A DNA stretch of 64,000 nucleotides, taken from contig NZ_CP015381.1 in the NCBI RefSeq assembly GCF_001854245.1, positions 1,585,001-1,649,000 on the forward strand, written 5' to 3'. The stretch comes from Desulfococcus multivorans. Lineage in GTDB: Bacteria > Desulfobacterota > Desulfobacteria > Desulfobacterales > Desulfococcaceae. Below the pieces are notes generated by a model, which made no database searches, was not told the DNA's origin, and saw nothing but the letters and a program-made list of their open reading frames with translations. Both the position numbers and the translations under genes were made by a program. This document shows positions 46,531 to 54,672 of the stretch, in pieces; the stretch's first letter is position 1; every line of letters begins with the position of its first letter.

Positions 46531-48480
46531 ATGTCGGATCCTTTTTATGTCACTACCCCCATTTATTACGTGAATGCCAGACCGCATCTGGGGCATGCCT
46601 ACACGACCATCACGGCCGACGTGGCATGCCGGTTTCATACGATGAAACCGGCGGAGACCTACTTCCTGACAGGGACGGACGAACACGGCGACAAGATAGA
46701 GCGGGCTGCTCGCCGGGAAGACATGACGCCAAGAGAATACGTCGACAGGATCAGCGGCATCTTCAAGGCGCTATGGCCCGAGCTCAACATCCGATACAAC
46801 CAATTTATTCGGACGACCGATACACGTCATAAGGCGTTTGTCCAACGGATTCTCCAACAGATTTATGATGCGGGAGATATCTATTTCAGTGAGTATGAAG
46901 GGAAATACTGTTTCGGTTGCGAACGCTTCTATACCGATCGGGAACTCGTTGACGGCAAATGTCCGGACCACGAGACTGTTCCTGAAACGATTCGGGAGGC
47001 CAATTACTTTTTCAGGATGAGCCGTTATCAGGACTGGCTGATCCGGCATATCCACCACCATCCCGATTTCATCCGTCCCGAACGGTATCGCAACGAGGTG
47101 CTTTCCTTCCTCAAGGACCCCCTGGACGACCTCTGCATTTCTCGTCCGAAAAGCCGCCTCGACTGGGGGATCACCCTGCCTTTCGACGAAAAGTACGTCA
47201 CTTATGTCTGGTTCGATGCGTTGCTGAACTACGTTTCCGCCCTCGACTATCCCGACGGCGAAAAATTCCGTAAATTCTGGCCCCATGTTCAGCACATTGT
47301 GGCCAAGGACATCCTGAAACCTCACGGCATCTATTGGCCGATCATGCTCAAGGCCGCTGGAATACCGGTTTATAAACACCTGAACGTTCACGGCTACTGG
47401 AACATCGAGGAGAGCAAGATGTCCAAGAGTCTGGGCAACGTGGTGGAACCCCTCTCCCTCAAGAGTGTCTATGGGCTGGATGCCTTCCGGTATTTCCTGA
47501 TGCGGGAGATGGTTTTCGGCCTCGACTCCAGCTTCAGTGAAGCCGCCCTGGTCCAGCGTATCAATTCCGATCTGGCCAACGACCTGGGAAATCTTTTCAG
47601 TCGGGTCACCGCCATGACGCACAAATATCTCGACGGCATCGTTCCAGGGATCTCGGAAGCGGCTGAGGAACGTCTGTCGGGTCTCAGATTTGGAGACCTG
47701 AAAAGTAACGCTGCCGCGGTCATCGATCAATACGAAACGGCCATGGAGAGTTTTGCATTTCACAGGGCGATGATTGCCGTATGGGAATTCATAAACCAGA
47801 TGAACAAGTACATTGATGTCGCCGCTCCCTGGGAGCTGGCCAAGAAAAAATCCTGCCGACAGGAGCTGGATGCCGTCATGTATCAGCTCCTTGAAGGGCT
47901 CAGAATCGTTTCAGGTCTGATCTATCCGGTCATGCCCGATACCGCCCGAAAAATGCAGGAGCATCTGGGACTTTCTCCGGATGAGCCGTTCTATCTTCTG
48001 ACAACTCTCCGGGCATGGAAGACGCTGCCGCCCGGGGTAAAACTGCCCAAAACGACGCGCTTGTTTCCCAGGGTAGAGATCGAAATCCCCAAGACACAAA
48101 TCCCGGGAGACGCTTCTTCCCCGTCCGGGCCGGATGCGCTTGAACCGGTTGCCCTGAAACCGACGATCGACATTGAAACTTTTGCCAGAATCGATCTGAG
48201 GGTTGCCACCATCGTGAAGGCGGAGCCTGTTCCCAAGGCCAAAAAACTCCTCAAACTTGAGGTCGATATGGGAGATACCCGGACCATCGTGTCCGGCATT
48301 TCAGGAAGCTACACACCTGATGAGCTCATTGGAAAACAGGTGATTATTGTTGCCAATCTCAAACCCGCAAAGCTGATGGGTGTGCTGTCACAAGGCATGC
48401 TTCTGGCTGCCTCGGAAGGAAAAACCGTGACGATTGCCACACTCGACAAAGAGGTTAAACCCGGAACAATGTTGAGCTGA
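46531..48480 (+). CDS. metG: Methionyl-tRNA synthetase
   Basis: The 649-residue enzyme has the class I signatures ARPHLGHAYTT (HIGH) and EESKMSKSLGN, the zinc knuckle CFGCERFYTD...KCPDH and a C-terminal EMAP-II-like tRNA-binding domain (about 548-649; RIDLRVATIVKAEPV, MLAAS). It charges tRNA-Met. It follows ricT by eight bases and has an AGGAG site. All catalytic motifs are intact, in contrast to the CysRS-like domain of the fusion gene. Confidence 0.96.
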   Translation: MSDPFYVTTPIYYVNARPHLGHAYTTITADVACRFHTMKPAETYFLTGTDEHGDKIERAARREDMTPREYVDRISGIFKALWPELNIRYNQFIRTTDTRHKAFVQRILQQIYDAGDIYFSEYEGKYCFGCERFYTDRELVDGKCPDHETVPETIREANYFFRMSRYQDWLIRHIHHHPDFIRPERYRNEVLSFLKDPLDDLCISRPKSRLDWGITLPFDEKYVTYVWFDALLNYVSALDYPDGEKFRKFWPHVQHIVAKDILKPHGIYWPIMLKAAGIPVYKHLNVHGYWNIEESKMSKSLGNVVEPLSLKSVYGLDAFRYFLMREMVFGLDSSFSEAALVQRINSDLANDLGNLFSRVTAMTHKYLDGIVPGISEAAEERLSGLRFGDLKSNAAAVIDQYETAMESFAFHRAMIAVWEFINQMNKYIDVAAPWELAKKKSCRQELDAVMYQLLEGLRIVSGLIYPVMPDTARKMQEHLGLSPDEPFYLLTTLRAWKTLPPGVKLPKTTRLFPRVEIEIPKTQIPGDASSPSGPDALEPVALKPTIDIETFARIDLRVATIVKAEPVPKAKKLLKLEVDMGDTRTIVSGISGSYTPDELIGKQVIIVANLKPAKLMGVLSQGMLLAASEGKTVTIATLDKEVKPGTMLS

Positions 48481-48497
48481 TCTTTCATGGGGGGGCC

Positions 48498-50090
48498 ATG
48501 ATTAAATCGAGACGCGGAAGTGGTTCATTTGGAAAACGACCGGATTGGCGGACGTACCAATCCGGGTTGAAGCGGGAACGGGAGCGAAAGCGGAATGGCC
48601 TGAAGGTTTATCGATACGCCGCCGCGATGGCCTTATTGTTGGGCTTCACATATTTTTTTAACGGAATGTTTCCGGGCGGCGCCCGAGTTCGAGAGGATGT
48701 GTCCATTCCGGATTCAATCGCCACAACTGCGTTGCCGGAGGCCGGGAAAACGCTTGATCCGTCTCCGGCGCCGGTATCGGAGAGCGCTGAACCCTCCGCT
48801 GAGGGTGCAACATCGAATTCAGAGATGCCGCCTCCCGCATCGGATTTCGGGGTAACGACACCCCTTCCGGAGACCGGGATCGAATCCGGGAATGAAACGG
48901 CCGTTGCCGTGAACCGGAACGGTGTCGACACGCCCGAAGCCGATTCTCTCCTTGCCCCGAAATTTGTGAGACAGGTGATCGATAAAGCACAGATCCAATT
49001 GATTTTTGATCGACGCAGCTTTGTCAACCTGTCGAAAAACGCATTCGACTACGACTTCGACGGCAGAAAATATCAAGTCGATACCAGCATTAACACAACG
49101 CTGCAGCGGTACATGTTGGGTCAACTGCAGCGCCGCTACGCCCATTCCATCGGTATTGTCATCATGGAACCGGAGACGGGCCGCATCCTCTCGATGATCA
49201 GTCATGATCGGGAGGATCCCGACAATAATGTCTGTACCGAGAGCCTTTTTCCCGCCGCCAGCATTTTCAAGATAATTACGGCCGCCGCCGCCGTGGAGGA
49301 GTGTGGGCTTCAACCCGATTCCACGGTTACCTACAGTGGTGCAAAACATACGCTTTATCGGTCGCAGCTGAATCGAAAAAATCAGCGGCATCTCAACCAT
49401 ATCAGCTTGAGGGATTCTTTCGCGCAGTCAGTCAATCCGGTATTCGGCAAACTCGGTCTTCAGTACCTGGGCAAAAAAGGATTGATCAGCCATGCCGAGG
49501 CTTTCGGGTTCAACCAGGAGATCGATTTTGAGCTTCCCACCGCACCCAGCCCCTTCTCCGTCTCCGATGAACCTTACAACTGGGCGGAGATCGCCAGCGG
49601 CTTCAACCGAAGCACGCTGCTGTCGCCCCTTCACGGGGCCGTCATCGCTTCGACAATGATTGCCAACCAGGGGTGTCTGGTGGAACCCTCTATCGTGGAC
49701 CAGATTACCGACAGCTCCGGGCGGGTTATATACAAGAGCCGGCCGAAAACGCTAAACCGGGCACTTTCGCCGAAAACGACCCTGGCCATGCGTTCCCTCA
49801 TGAAAGAGACGGTTTTGACCGGTACCTGCCGAAAGACTTTTCAGGACATCTCTCAGTCACCGATTCTTTCCAGGCTCAATATCGGCGGCAAGAGCGGGAG
49901 TATCAACTCCAGGACCAACGAGGGGCGGCGATTTGACTGGTTTGTGGGGTATGCCGAGGAGAAAGAGGGTGACCGTAAGATCGTGATCTCCATCGTCGTT
50001 GCTCATCAGAACTTCATCGGTACGAAAGCCAACATGTACGCCCGCATGGCCATCGAAAAATTTTTCGAGGACGTCGGGTCCAGAATATAA
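48498..50090 (+). CDS. Penicillin-binding transpeptidase, membrane-anchored
   Basis: The 530-residue product has a basic N-terminal cytoplasmic stretch, one membrane helix (AAAMALLLGFTYFF), a long Ser/Pro/Glu-rich linker (about 60-150) and a transpeptidase domain with the motifs SIFK (in PAASIFKI), SVN (QSVNPVF) and KSG (GGKSGSI). It cross-links peptidoglycan from the periplasmic side. No glycosyltransferase domain or PASTA repeat is present, so it resembles class B-type proteins. It may be co-transcribed with metG, which ends 17 bases before it. Confidence 0.9.
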   Translation: MIKSRRGSGSFGKRPDWRTYQSGLKRERERKRNGLKVYRYAAAMALLLGFTYFFNGMFPGGARVREDVSIPDSIATTALPEAGKTLDPSPAPVSESAEPSAEGATSNSEMPPPASDFGVTTPLPETGIESGNETAVAVNRNGVDTPEADSLLAPKFVRQVIDKAQIQLIFDRRSFVNLSKNAFDYDFDGRKYQVDTSINTTLQRYMLGQLQRRYAHSIGIVIMEPETGRILSMISHDREDPDNNVCTESLFPAASIFKIITAAAAVEECGLQPDSTVTYSGAKHTLYRSQLNRKNQRHLNHISLRDSFAQSVNPVFGKLGLQYLGKKGLISHAEAFGFNQEIDFELPTAPSPFSVSDEPYNWAEIASGFNRSTLLSPLHGAVIASTMIANQGCLVEPSIVDQITDSSGRVIYKSRPKTLNRALSPKTTLAMRSLMKETVLTGTCRKTFQDISQSPILSRLNIGGKSGSINSRTNEGRRFDWFVGYAEEKEGDRKIVISIVVAHQNFIGTKANMYARMAIEKFFEDVGSRI

Positions 50091-50291
50091 TGCATTCTTA
50101 AGCGTCAACTCCCGAACGATATCGCGGAAAGCCCGATATCCAGGCTTCCGGACAGCGTATTGTTGCTGACATTATACCGTAGCAGCCGGCAATACGATTA
50201 AAGCCGTTATCGAATTTTTTCGGGAATCGTCAAGATATAACCGGAGACCTTTCGCGGTTTGGGTCGGTCGTCCGAGTAGAGGAGATGGAAC

Positions 50292-51479
50292 ATGCCGGGA
50301 TTTGAGATTTTTGGTGCGGAGGAGCGAAAAGAGGTCATGGATGTCCTGGAGACGGGCGTCTTGTTTCGATACGGATTTGACGGCGTCCGAAAGGGACGAT
50401 GGAAGGCGAAGACGTTTGAGATCGAACTGGCCGAAAGAATGGGAGTGGCTTACGGCCACCTCTGCGCCAGTGGAACGGCAGCCCTGAGTATTGCGTTGGC
50501 CGCATGTGGTGTCGGCGCGGGAGACGAGGTGGTGGTGCCCCCGTTTACCTTTGTCGCCACGGTGGAGGCGGTAATTTATGCCGGTGCCGTTCCCGTCTTT
50601 TCGGAGATCGACGATACCCTCTGTCTTGATCCCAAATCCCTCGAATCCGTGATTACCGATCGAACGCGGGCCGTCATCCCGGTACATATGTGCGGCGCAC
50701 AAGCCCGGATCGGCGAGATCAAGGCGGTTTGTGACCGGCACGGCCTTATCCTGATCGAGGACGCCTGCCAGGCATTCGGCGCGACGTTGGATGGAAAGGC
50801 TCTGGGAACATTCGGCCGGATGGGCTGCTTCTCCTTTGATGCAGTCAAGACCGTCACCTGTGGCGAAGGCGGGGCCATCGTTACCGACGATCAGGCTCTT
50901 TATCTGAAGGCGGACGCTTTCGCCGATCATGGCCACGATCACCAAGGTTCGGACCGGGGCGCCGAAGGACATGAAATCCTTGGCACCAATCATCGGATAT
51001 GCGAATTGAATGCCGCAGTGGGGCTCGCTCAACTCAGGAAACTGGACAAGATTCTCGAAATTCAGCGAACCCACAAAAATACGATCAAAACCGCATTAAA
51101 ACAATGCCCGTCCATCACATTCCGCCACATCCCCGACGATGCGGGAGATTCCGCTACATTCCTATCTTTTATGTTGCCGGACGAGTCGACCGCACGGGAG
51201 AAGACGGCAAAGCTCGCCGCTTCGGGCGTGGACGGCTGTTTTTACTGGTACGGCAACAACTGGCATTATCTCCGACAATGGGATCATCTGAAGCAGCTCA
51301 GCAGCGCGGCCAGGCTTCCCTTGGAGCTCCTTGAAAACCGACCGGATTATCGGAAGATTCATCTGCCGAAATCCGACGCCCTCATGGCGCGAACACTTTC
51401 GATGCAGATCAAGCTCTCCTGGTCGGAACAGGCGGTCGAGCGTCGTATCCGATCGATGATCGACATCCTGAAGGACTGA
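50292..51479 (+). CDS. kdnA: 8-amino-3,8-dideoxy-manno-octulosonate transaminase KdnA
   Basis: The 395-residue PLP enzyme belongs to the DegT/DnrJ/EryC1 family, with the lysine K186 in SFDAVKTVTCGEGGA and ASGTAALSIALAACGVGAGD. Its start (MPGFEIFGAEERKEVMDVLE) and DGCFYWYGNNWHYL closely match Shewanella KdnA as I remember it. KdnA uses glutamate to aminate the C8 aldehyde made by KdnB, giving 8-amino-Kdo for the LPS core. kdnB is about 10 kb away on the opposite strand. A GAGGAGA site precedes the ATG. Confidence 0.85.
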   Translation: MPGFEIFGAEERKEVMDVLETGVLFRYGFDGVRKGRWKAKTFEIELAERMGVAYGHLCASGTAALSIALAACGVGAGDEVVVPPFTFVATVEAVIYAGAVPVFSEIDDTLCLDPKSLESVITDRTRAVIPVHMCGAQARIGEIKAVCDRHGLILIEDACQAFGATLDGKALGTFGRMGCFSFDAVKTVTCGEGGAIVTDDQALYLKADAFADHGHDHQGSDRGAEGHEILGTNHRICELNAAVGLAQLRKLDKILEIQRTHKNTIKTALKQCPSITFRHIPDDAGDSATFLSFMLPDESTAREKTAKLAASGVDGCFYWYGNNWHYLRQWDHLKQLSSAARLPLELLENRPDYRKIHLPKSDALMARTLSMQIKLSWSEQAVERRIRSMIDILKD

Positions 51480-51558
51480 TCCCGCGCGGAAGGCCGTGAT
51501 GCCGGCAAAAGCCTGCCGGCCCGCGGCTGCCCTCAATAACCCATCCAGTTGAAATTAA

Positions 51559-51704
51559 AACTCAACTTTCGACTTTCACAGGCCGGTGCCGGGAGGATAC
51601 GGCCCGCGCCCCGCGCGGTTTCGTTCAAGTGCCGCTGAAGGGTCGCGGGCCGTATCTCCCGGCACCTCTATCCGGTCACCATCACGACAGTCGAAAGTTG
51701 AGTT
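51559..51704. repeat. Complete copy of a palindromic intergenic element, 146 bases
   Basis: The outer arms AACTCAACTTTCGACT (51559-51574) and AGTCGAAAGTTGAGTT (51689-51704) are perfect inverted repeats of 16 bases. Inside, GGTGCCGGGAGGATACGGCC plus CGCG (51585-51608) pairs with the reverse complement at 51644-51666 with one extra base. Between the two stems is an asymmetric stretch and at the tip a loop of about 35 bases. No reading frame, T run or transposase is present. It resembles a large REP or MITE-like element that would form a long hairpin. Related copies exist at 11101, 30803 and 53410. Confidence 0.85.
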
Positions 51705-51731
51705 AAAAAACGAGCGTTCGCTCTCTATTTA

Positions 51732-51760
51732 TTGACATACCGGTGCTTTTCCGATATCCA
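51732..51760 (+). promoter_or_regulatory. Sigma-70-like promoter of the TetR gene
   Basis: TTGACA (51732-51737) and TATCCA (51755-51760) are 17 bases apart, about 60 bases before the ATG at 51819. The TTG of the -35 box can be misread as a start codon of a longer frame. Confidence 0.6.
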
Positions 51761-51818
51761 ACAGATGTTCGAACAAACCGATAATACCCCAAAACTATCA
51801 CGTCGTCAGGGTTGTTCG

Positions 51819-52529
51819 ATGGATTATTCTGAATTCAAACAGTCGGTCAACCTTTCACGGCAGGATTTCTACCGGCGGATTTTCATGGAGAACCGGGCGA
51901 ACATCCGGGTCAAGAAGGAAGACACCGTCGTCAAAAACCTCGAAAAGATTTTCTGCGCAGCGCTCAGGCTCAGTAATCGAAATGGTTTCCAGGCCATGAG
52001 TATACGGGATTTGGGGCGAGAGGCCGGTCTCAGCATGGGGGCGCTCTATGCCTACTTCTCCAGCAAAGAAGAACTTTTCGGGATGCTCCAAACCCAAGCG
52101 CAGGTCCATGTCCGGCGAATACTGGAGGAATGGATCAGCCGGGAGAGCCACCCCGCCGCCAGGCTTCGGACGGCGATCCAAACCCATCTTTATTTGAGCG
52201 AGGACCTGCAGCCGTGGTTTTATTTTTCGTTCATGGAAGCCAAGACCTTTGGGGCTGATGACGCTGCATCGATTCGCAGCAATGAAGAATATATCGAGGA
52301 TGTCGTCCGGGACATCCTCGAAAATGGTGTTCGAACCGGCATATTTGCGGCCCGGAATTGTCATCTGACCGCCTCGGCCGTCAAGGCCTTGCTGCAGGAC
52401 TGGTACCTTACCCGATGGCGGTTTGCCCGGGATCACATCTCCATTGATCAATATGTCGCCTTCACCATTGCGCTCGTGGAATCGTTTTGTATGGCCGAGA
52501 ACCCCTCGTCCGAAGATCACCCGGCCTGA
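51819..52529 (+). CDS. TetR/AcrR-family transcriptional regulator
   Basis: From the ATG at 51819 the protein has 236 residues. A helix-turn-helix of TetR type is at about residues 45-95 (KIFCAALRLSNRNGFQAMSI, RDLGREAGLSMGALYAYFSS), followed by an all-helical ligand domain. The N terminus is about 45 residues longer than usual before the HTH. The target genes are not known; the neighbours are the convergent DUF3786 gene (its 3' end overlaps by 13 bases) and kdnA upstream. Confidence 0.88.
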   Translation: MDYSEFKQSVNLSRQDFYRRIFMENRANIRVKKEDTVVKNLEKIFCAALRLSNRNGFQAMSIRDLGREAGLSMGALYAYFSSKEELFGMLQTQAQVHVRRILEEWISRESHPAARLRTAIQTHLYLSEDLQPWFYFSFMEAKTFGADDAASIRSNEEYIEDVVRDILENGVRTGIFAARNCHLTASAVKALLQDWYLTRWRFARDHISIDQYVAFTIALVESFCMAENPSSEDHPA

Positions 52530-53341
52530 TTGTCACAGAGCAATTGGACCAGGCGTTCGCTCAGGAAGAGAATCGATTCGATGTCGAGGTGTTCGCATAC
52601 GGTTTCATCGAACAGGAGTTTTATCTTGGCCTCGAATTCGTCGTCCTGATTCCAGAAAAGGAGCATGACCGGTACTTTTGGGAGGGGAGTGAAGCGCCAT
52701 GCGGCGTCTGCCGAGGGATGCTCCCTGATTTTGTCCAGCCCACCAATTCGCCTTGCGGCCTCGGCGAGTGCTTCGGGTTTGCCGCTGAACCGTTCCGCCA
52801 GGGGAATCTCGACGTGTGCCCGCATGGACTTGATTTTGGATACCGTGTTGGGAATTTCCTGAAAGGCTTTCCATCGCCCCGTGGGGTTCACTTTTCCGCC
52901 CTGGGCCATGTGGTTGTAAATGAACACCTGCTCCCACCGGTTCAAAGGTTCATCATCCGCCTTTCGTACGCCGTTGCGCCCGATGCGGATGAGGCCTGAA
53001 AAATATGGCAGCTCCAGTTCCACATTCGATTCCTTGCCCACAAGCCGGCCTCCGATCCGATGGGGAAGGTCCTCGATGGCCATTGATGCGGCTTTTTCCC
53101 TGGCCCAGACAAGGGCGTCCTCGGCCATGTCCCGCCGGGTCCACTTGCCTGCGGCATGCTGGGCGTCCAGGATTTTCTGGCATCGTGCCGCTGTTTCCGG
53201 ATCAATATGGGGACAGCCATCGAGGGGAAGTTTTTCGGAGACCACCATGCCGGCAAAGGCGAGGCAGGTGGCAAATCCGCAGTCTCTGCAGTTGGTTTTG
53301 GGGAGAACATCTCGATAAAGGTCCACGACGGAGAGCGGCAT
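52517..53341 (-). CDS. DUF3786 protein with N-terminal Fe-S domain
   Basis: From the ATG at 53341 (AAAGGA site) the protein has 274 residues. It starts with a short iron-sulfur motif of the type found in the corrinoid iron-sulfur protein gamma subunit (CRDCGFATCLAFAG...GCP at about residues 18-45). The rest is the DUF3786 domain (LPYFSGLIRIG, FIYNHMAQGG, the C-terminal LLFWNQDDEFEAKIKLLFD). The function is unknown, but the Fe-S motif and the RACo-like gene about 1.3 kb away on the other strand suggest a link to corrinoid metabolism. Its 3' end overlaps the TetR gene by 13 bases. Confidence 0.8.
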   Translation of the reverse strand: MPLSVVDLYRDVLPKTNCRDCGFATCLAFAGMVVSEKLPLDGCPHIDPETAARCQKILDAQHAAGKWTRRDMAEDALVWAREKAASMAIEDLPHRIGGRLVGKESNVELELPYFSGLIRIGRNGVRKADDEPLNRWEQVFIYNHMAQGGKVNPTGRWKAFQEIPNTVSKIKSMRAHVEIPLAERFSGKPEALAEAARRIGGLDKIREHPSADAAWRFTPLPKVPVMLLFWNQDDEFEAKIKLLFDETVCEHLDIESILFLSERLVQLLCDNQAG

Positions 53342-53721
53342 GGTGAAGTCCTTTCCTTGATAACGGGTTGATGCAACGGCAACAGCGCTACATTCATTAT
53401 AAATATTCAACTCAACTTTCGACTTTCACAGGCCGGTACCGGGAAGTAAGCGTTCCGCTTTTCTGCGGACCTACGCCTGAAACCTGAAGTCTTCAGCTTA
53501 ACTCCCCGATATAACCGGATCAGGCGTACGTAAGCCCCCGACAACGCCGACCTCGAAAGTCGTATAACGATATAAAATAAGACCAATCTCTGTCGGGGCA
53601 ATCATCGATAATATTTTCAGGTTTGTTGGCGGTGGGGGGCTTTACACAAGACCTTTCCGGGTGGTAGGAACATATTGCCTTTTCATGAACTGAACCGTTT
53701 TCGACAAGGAGGAGCCAATCT
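53342..53721. other. Intergenic region with a second palindromic element
   Basis: This 380-base region holds the repeat copy at 53410-53561 and must contain divergent promoters for the DUF3786 gene and the M23 gene. I did not find a convincing promoter pair or a coding frame that resembles a protein. Confidence 0.5.
53410..53561. repeat. Divergent copy of the palindromic intergenic element
   Basis: Bases 53410-53444 (ACTCAACTTTCGACTTTCAC, then AGGCCGGTACCGGGA) match the left end of the 51559 element at 34 of 35 positions. The interior differs: TACGCCTGA (about 53472-53480) pairs with TCAGGCGTA (about 53519-53527) and CGACTTTC with GAAAGTCG (about 53554-53561). The copy therefore keeps a palindromic plan although its core sequence has changed. 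Confidence 0.7.
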
Positions 53722-54615
53722 GTGGAAAAAGGTTTTCGAGGAAGAACGCATCGGAGACCCCGGCGCATGATGCAACTCGTGGTTTTGGGAAGCATCCTGT
53801 CCATGGCGACGATCTTCGTTCAAGCGACCTGGGCGCTGTCGTTGCATCTTCCGGAGTCGGCCTATCAGGGGGATATGGTCGTCGGTCGGGTGCATCCGCC
53901 GGCGGCGGTTTTTGTGGGAGAACACCCTGCGGCCGTGGGGAGGGACGGGTATTTTGCTTTTGGCATCGAGCGCATGCAGCCCACTGATGTCATCGTTTCA
54001 GCCCAAAAGAGCGGAGAGGAGATTCGCCGGACCCTCAGGATCCTGGCGTTTGACTGGGACATCCAGCGCATCGACGGCCTGGCCCGACACTACGTCCATC
54101 CGGTCCCTGAGGACATCCGGCGAATCGAGGCGGACAACCGTCTGATTCGGAGCGTACGTGGGAGATCCCCTTCTTCGGAACCCTGGTTCCTGGAGCGGGG
54201 TTTCATCCTGCCCGTCAAGGGGCGTGTGAGCGGCGTTTTCGGAAGTCAGCGCATTCTCAACGGCGAACCCAGAAGCCCCCACCAGGGCATGGATATCGCC
54301 GCACCCAAAGGCACGCCGGTGATCTCCCCTGCTGACGGCGTCGTCCGACTTGATGCCCCCGACCTCTTCTTGATGGGAAATACCCTGATTATCGACCACG
54401 GCCTGGGGATTCAGTCCGTTTTCATCCATCTTGACCAAATCCTGGTCAAAGAGGGGGCAAAAGTCGTCCAGGGGCAGATCGTCGCCCGTGTCGGCAAAAC
54501 AGGCCGCGCCACCGGCCCCCATCTCCACTGGGGCGTCAGTGTCGGCACCGTCATGGTGGACCCGGCACGATTGGTGACGCAAGGGTTTACGACACGCCCC
54601 CTTGTCAAACAATGA
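53722..54615 (+). CDS. M23 family peptidase (LytM-like)
   Basis: The 297-residue protein begins with a GTG at 53722, supported by a strong AAGGAGG site. A basic N terminus and a hydrophobic segment (LVVLGSILSMATIFVQATWA) form a signal or anchor. The C-terminal domain carries the M23 motifs HQGMDIAAPKGTPV (metal His and Asp), HGLGIQSVFIHLD and TGPHLHWGV (HxH). Such enzymes cut peptide bonds in peptidoglycan, or, if inactive, regulate amidases. The catalytic residues appear complete. The RACo-like gene follows 57 bases later on the same strand. Confidence 0.9.
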   Translation: MEKGFRGRTHRRPRRMMQLVVLGSILSMATIFVQATWALSLHLPESAYQGDMVVGRVHPPAAVFVGEHPAAVGRDGYFAFGIERMQPTDVIVSAQKSGEEIRRTLRILAFDWDIQRIDGLARHYVHPVPEDIRRIEADNRLIRSVRGRSPSSEPWFLERGFILPVKGRVSGVFGSQRILNGEPRSPHQGMDIAAPKGTPVISPADGVVRLDAPDLFLMGNTLIIDHGLGIQSVFIHLDQILVKEGAKVVQGQIVARVGKTGRATGPHLHWGVSVGTVMVDPARLVTQGFTTRPLVKQ

Positions 54616-54672
54616 CAGGCGGACGGTCTGAGAACCCTGATTCTTTCCCAGCGATTCCGGAGGTGATACTTC

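Larger units (their letters stand above)
51480..51818. other. Region with palindromic repeat and TetR promoter
   Basis: This 339-base stretch between kdnA and the TetR gene holds a complete palindromic element (51559-51704) and a sigma-70-like promoter (51732-51760). No protein-coding frame was recognised. Confidence 0.6.

Noticed and set aside
51732-51818. Longer TetR start at a TTG (51732)
   Set aside because: The TTG is part of a good -35 box (TTGACA-N17-TATCCA); the ATG at 51819 lies correctly downstream.
11101-53561. CRISPR-like interpretation of the repeated CAACTTTCGACTTTCA ends
   Set aside because: The copies are dispersed over more than 40 kb, are palindromic and have no regular spacers or cas genes.
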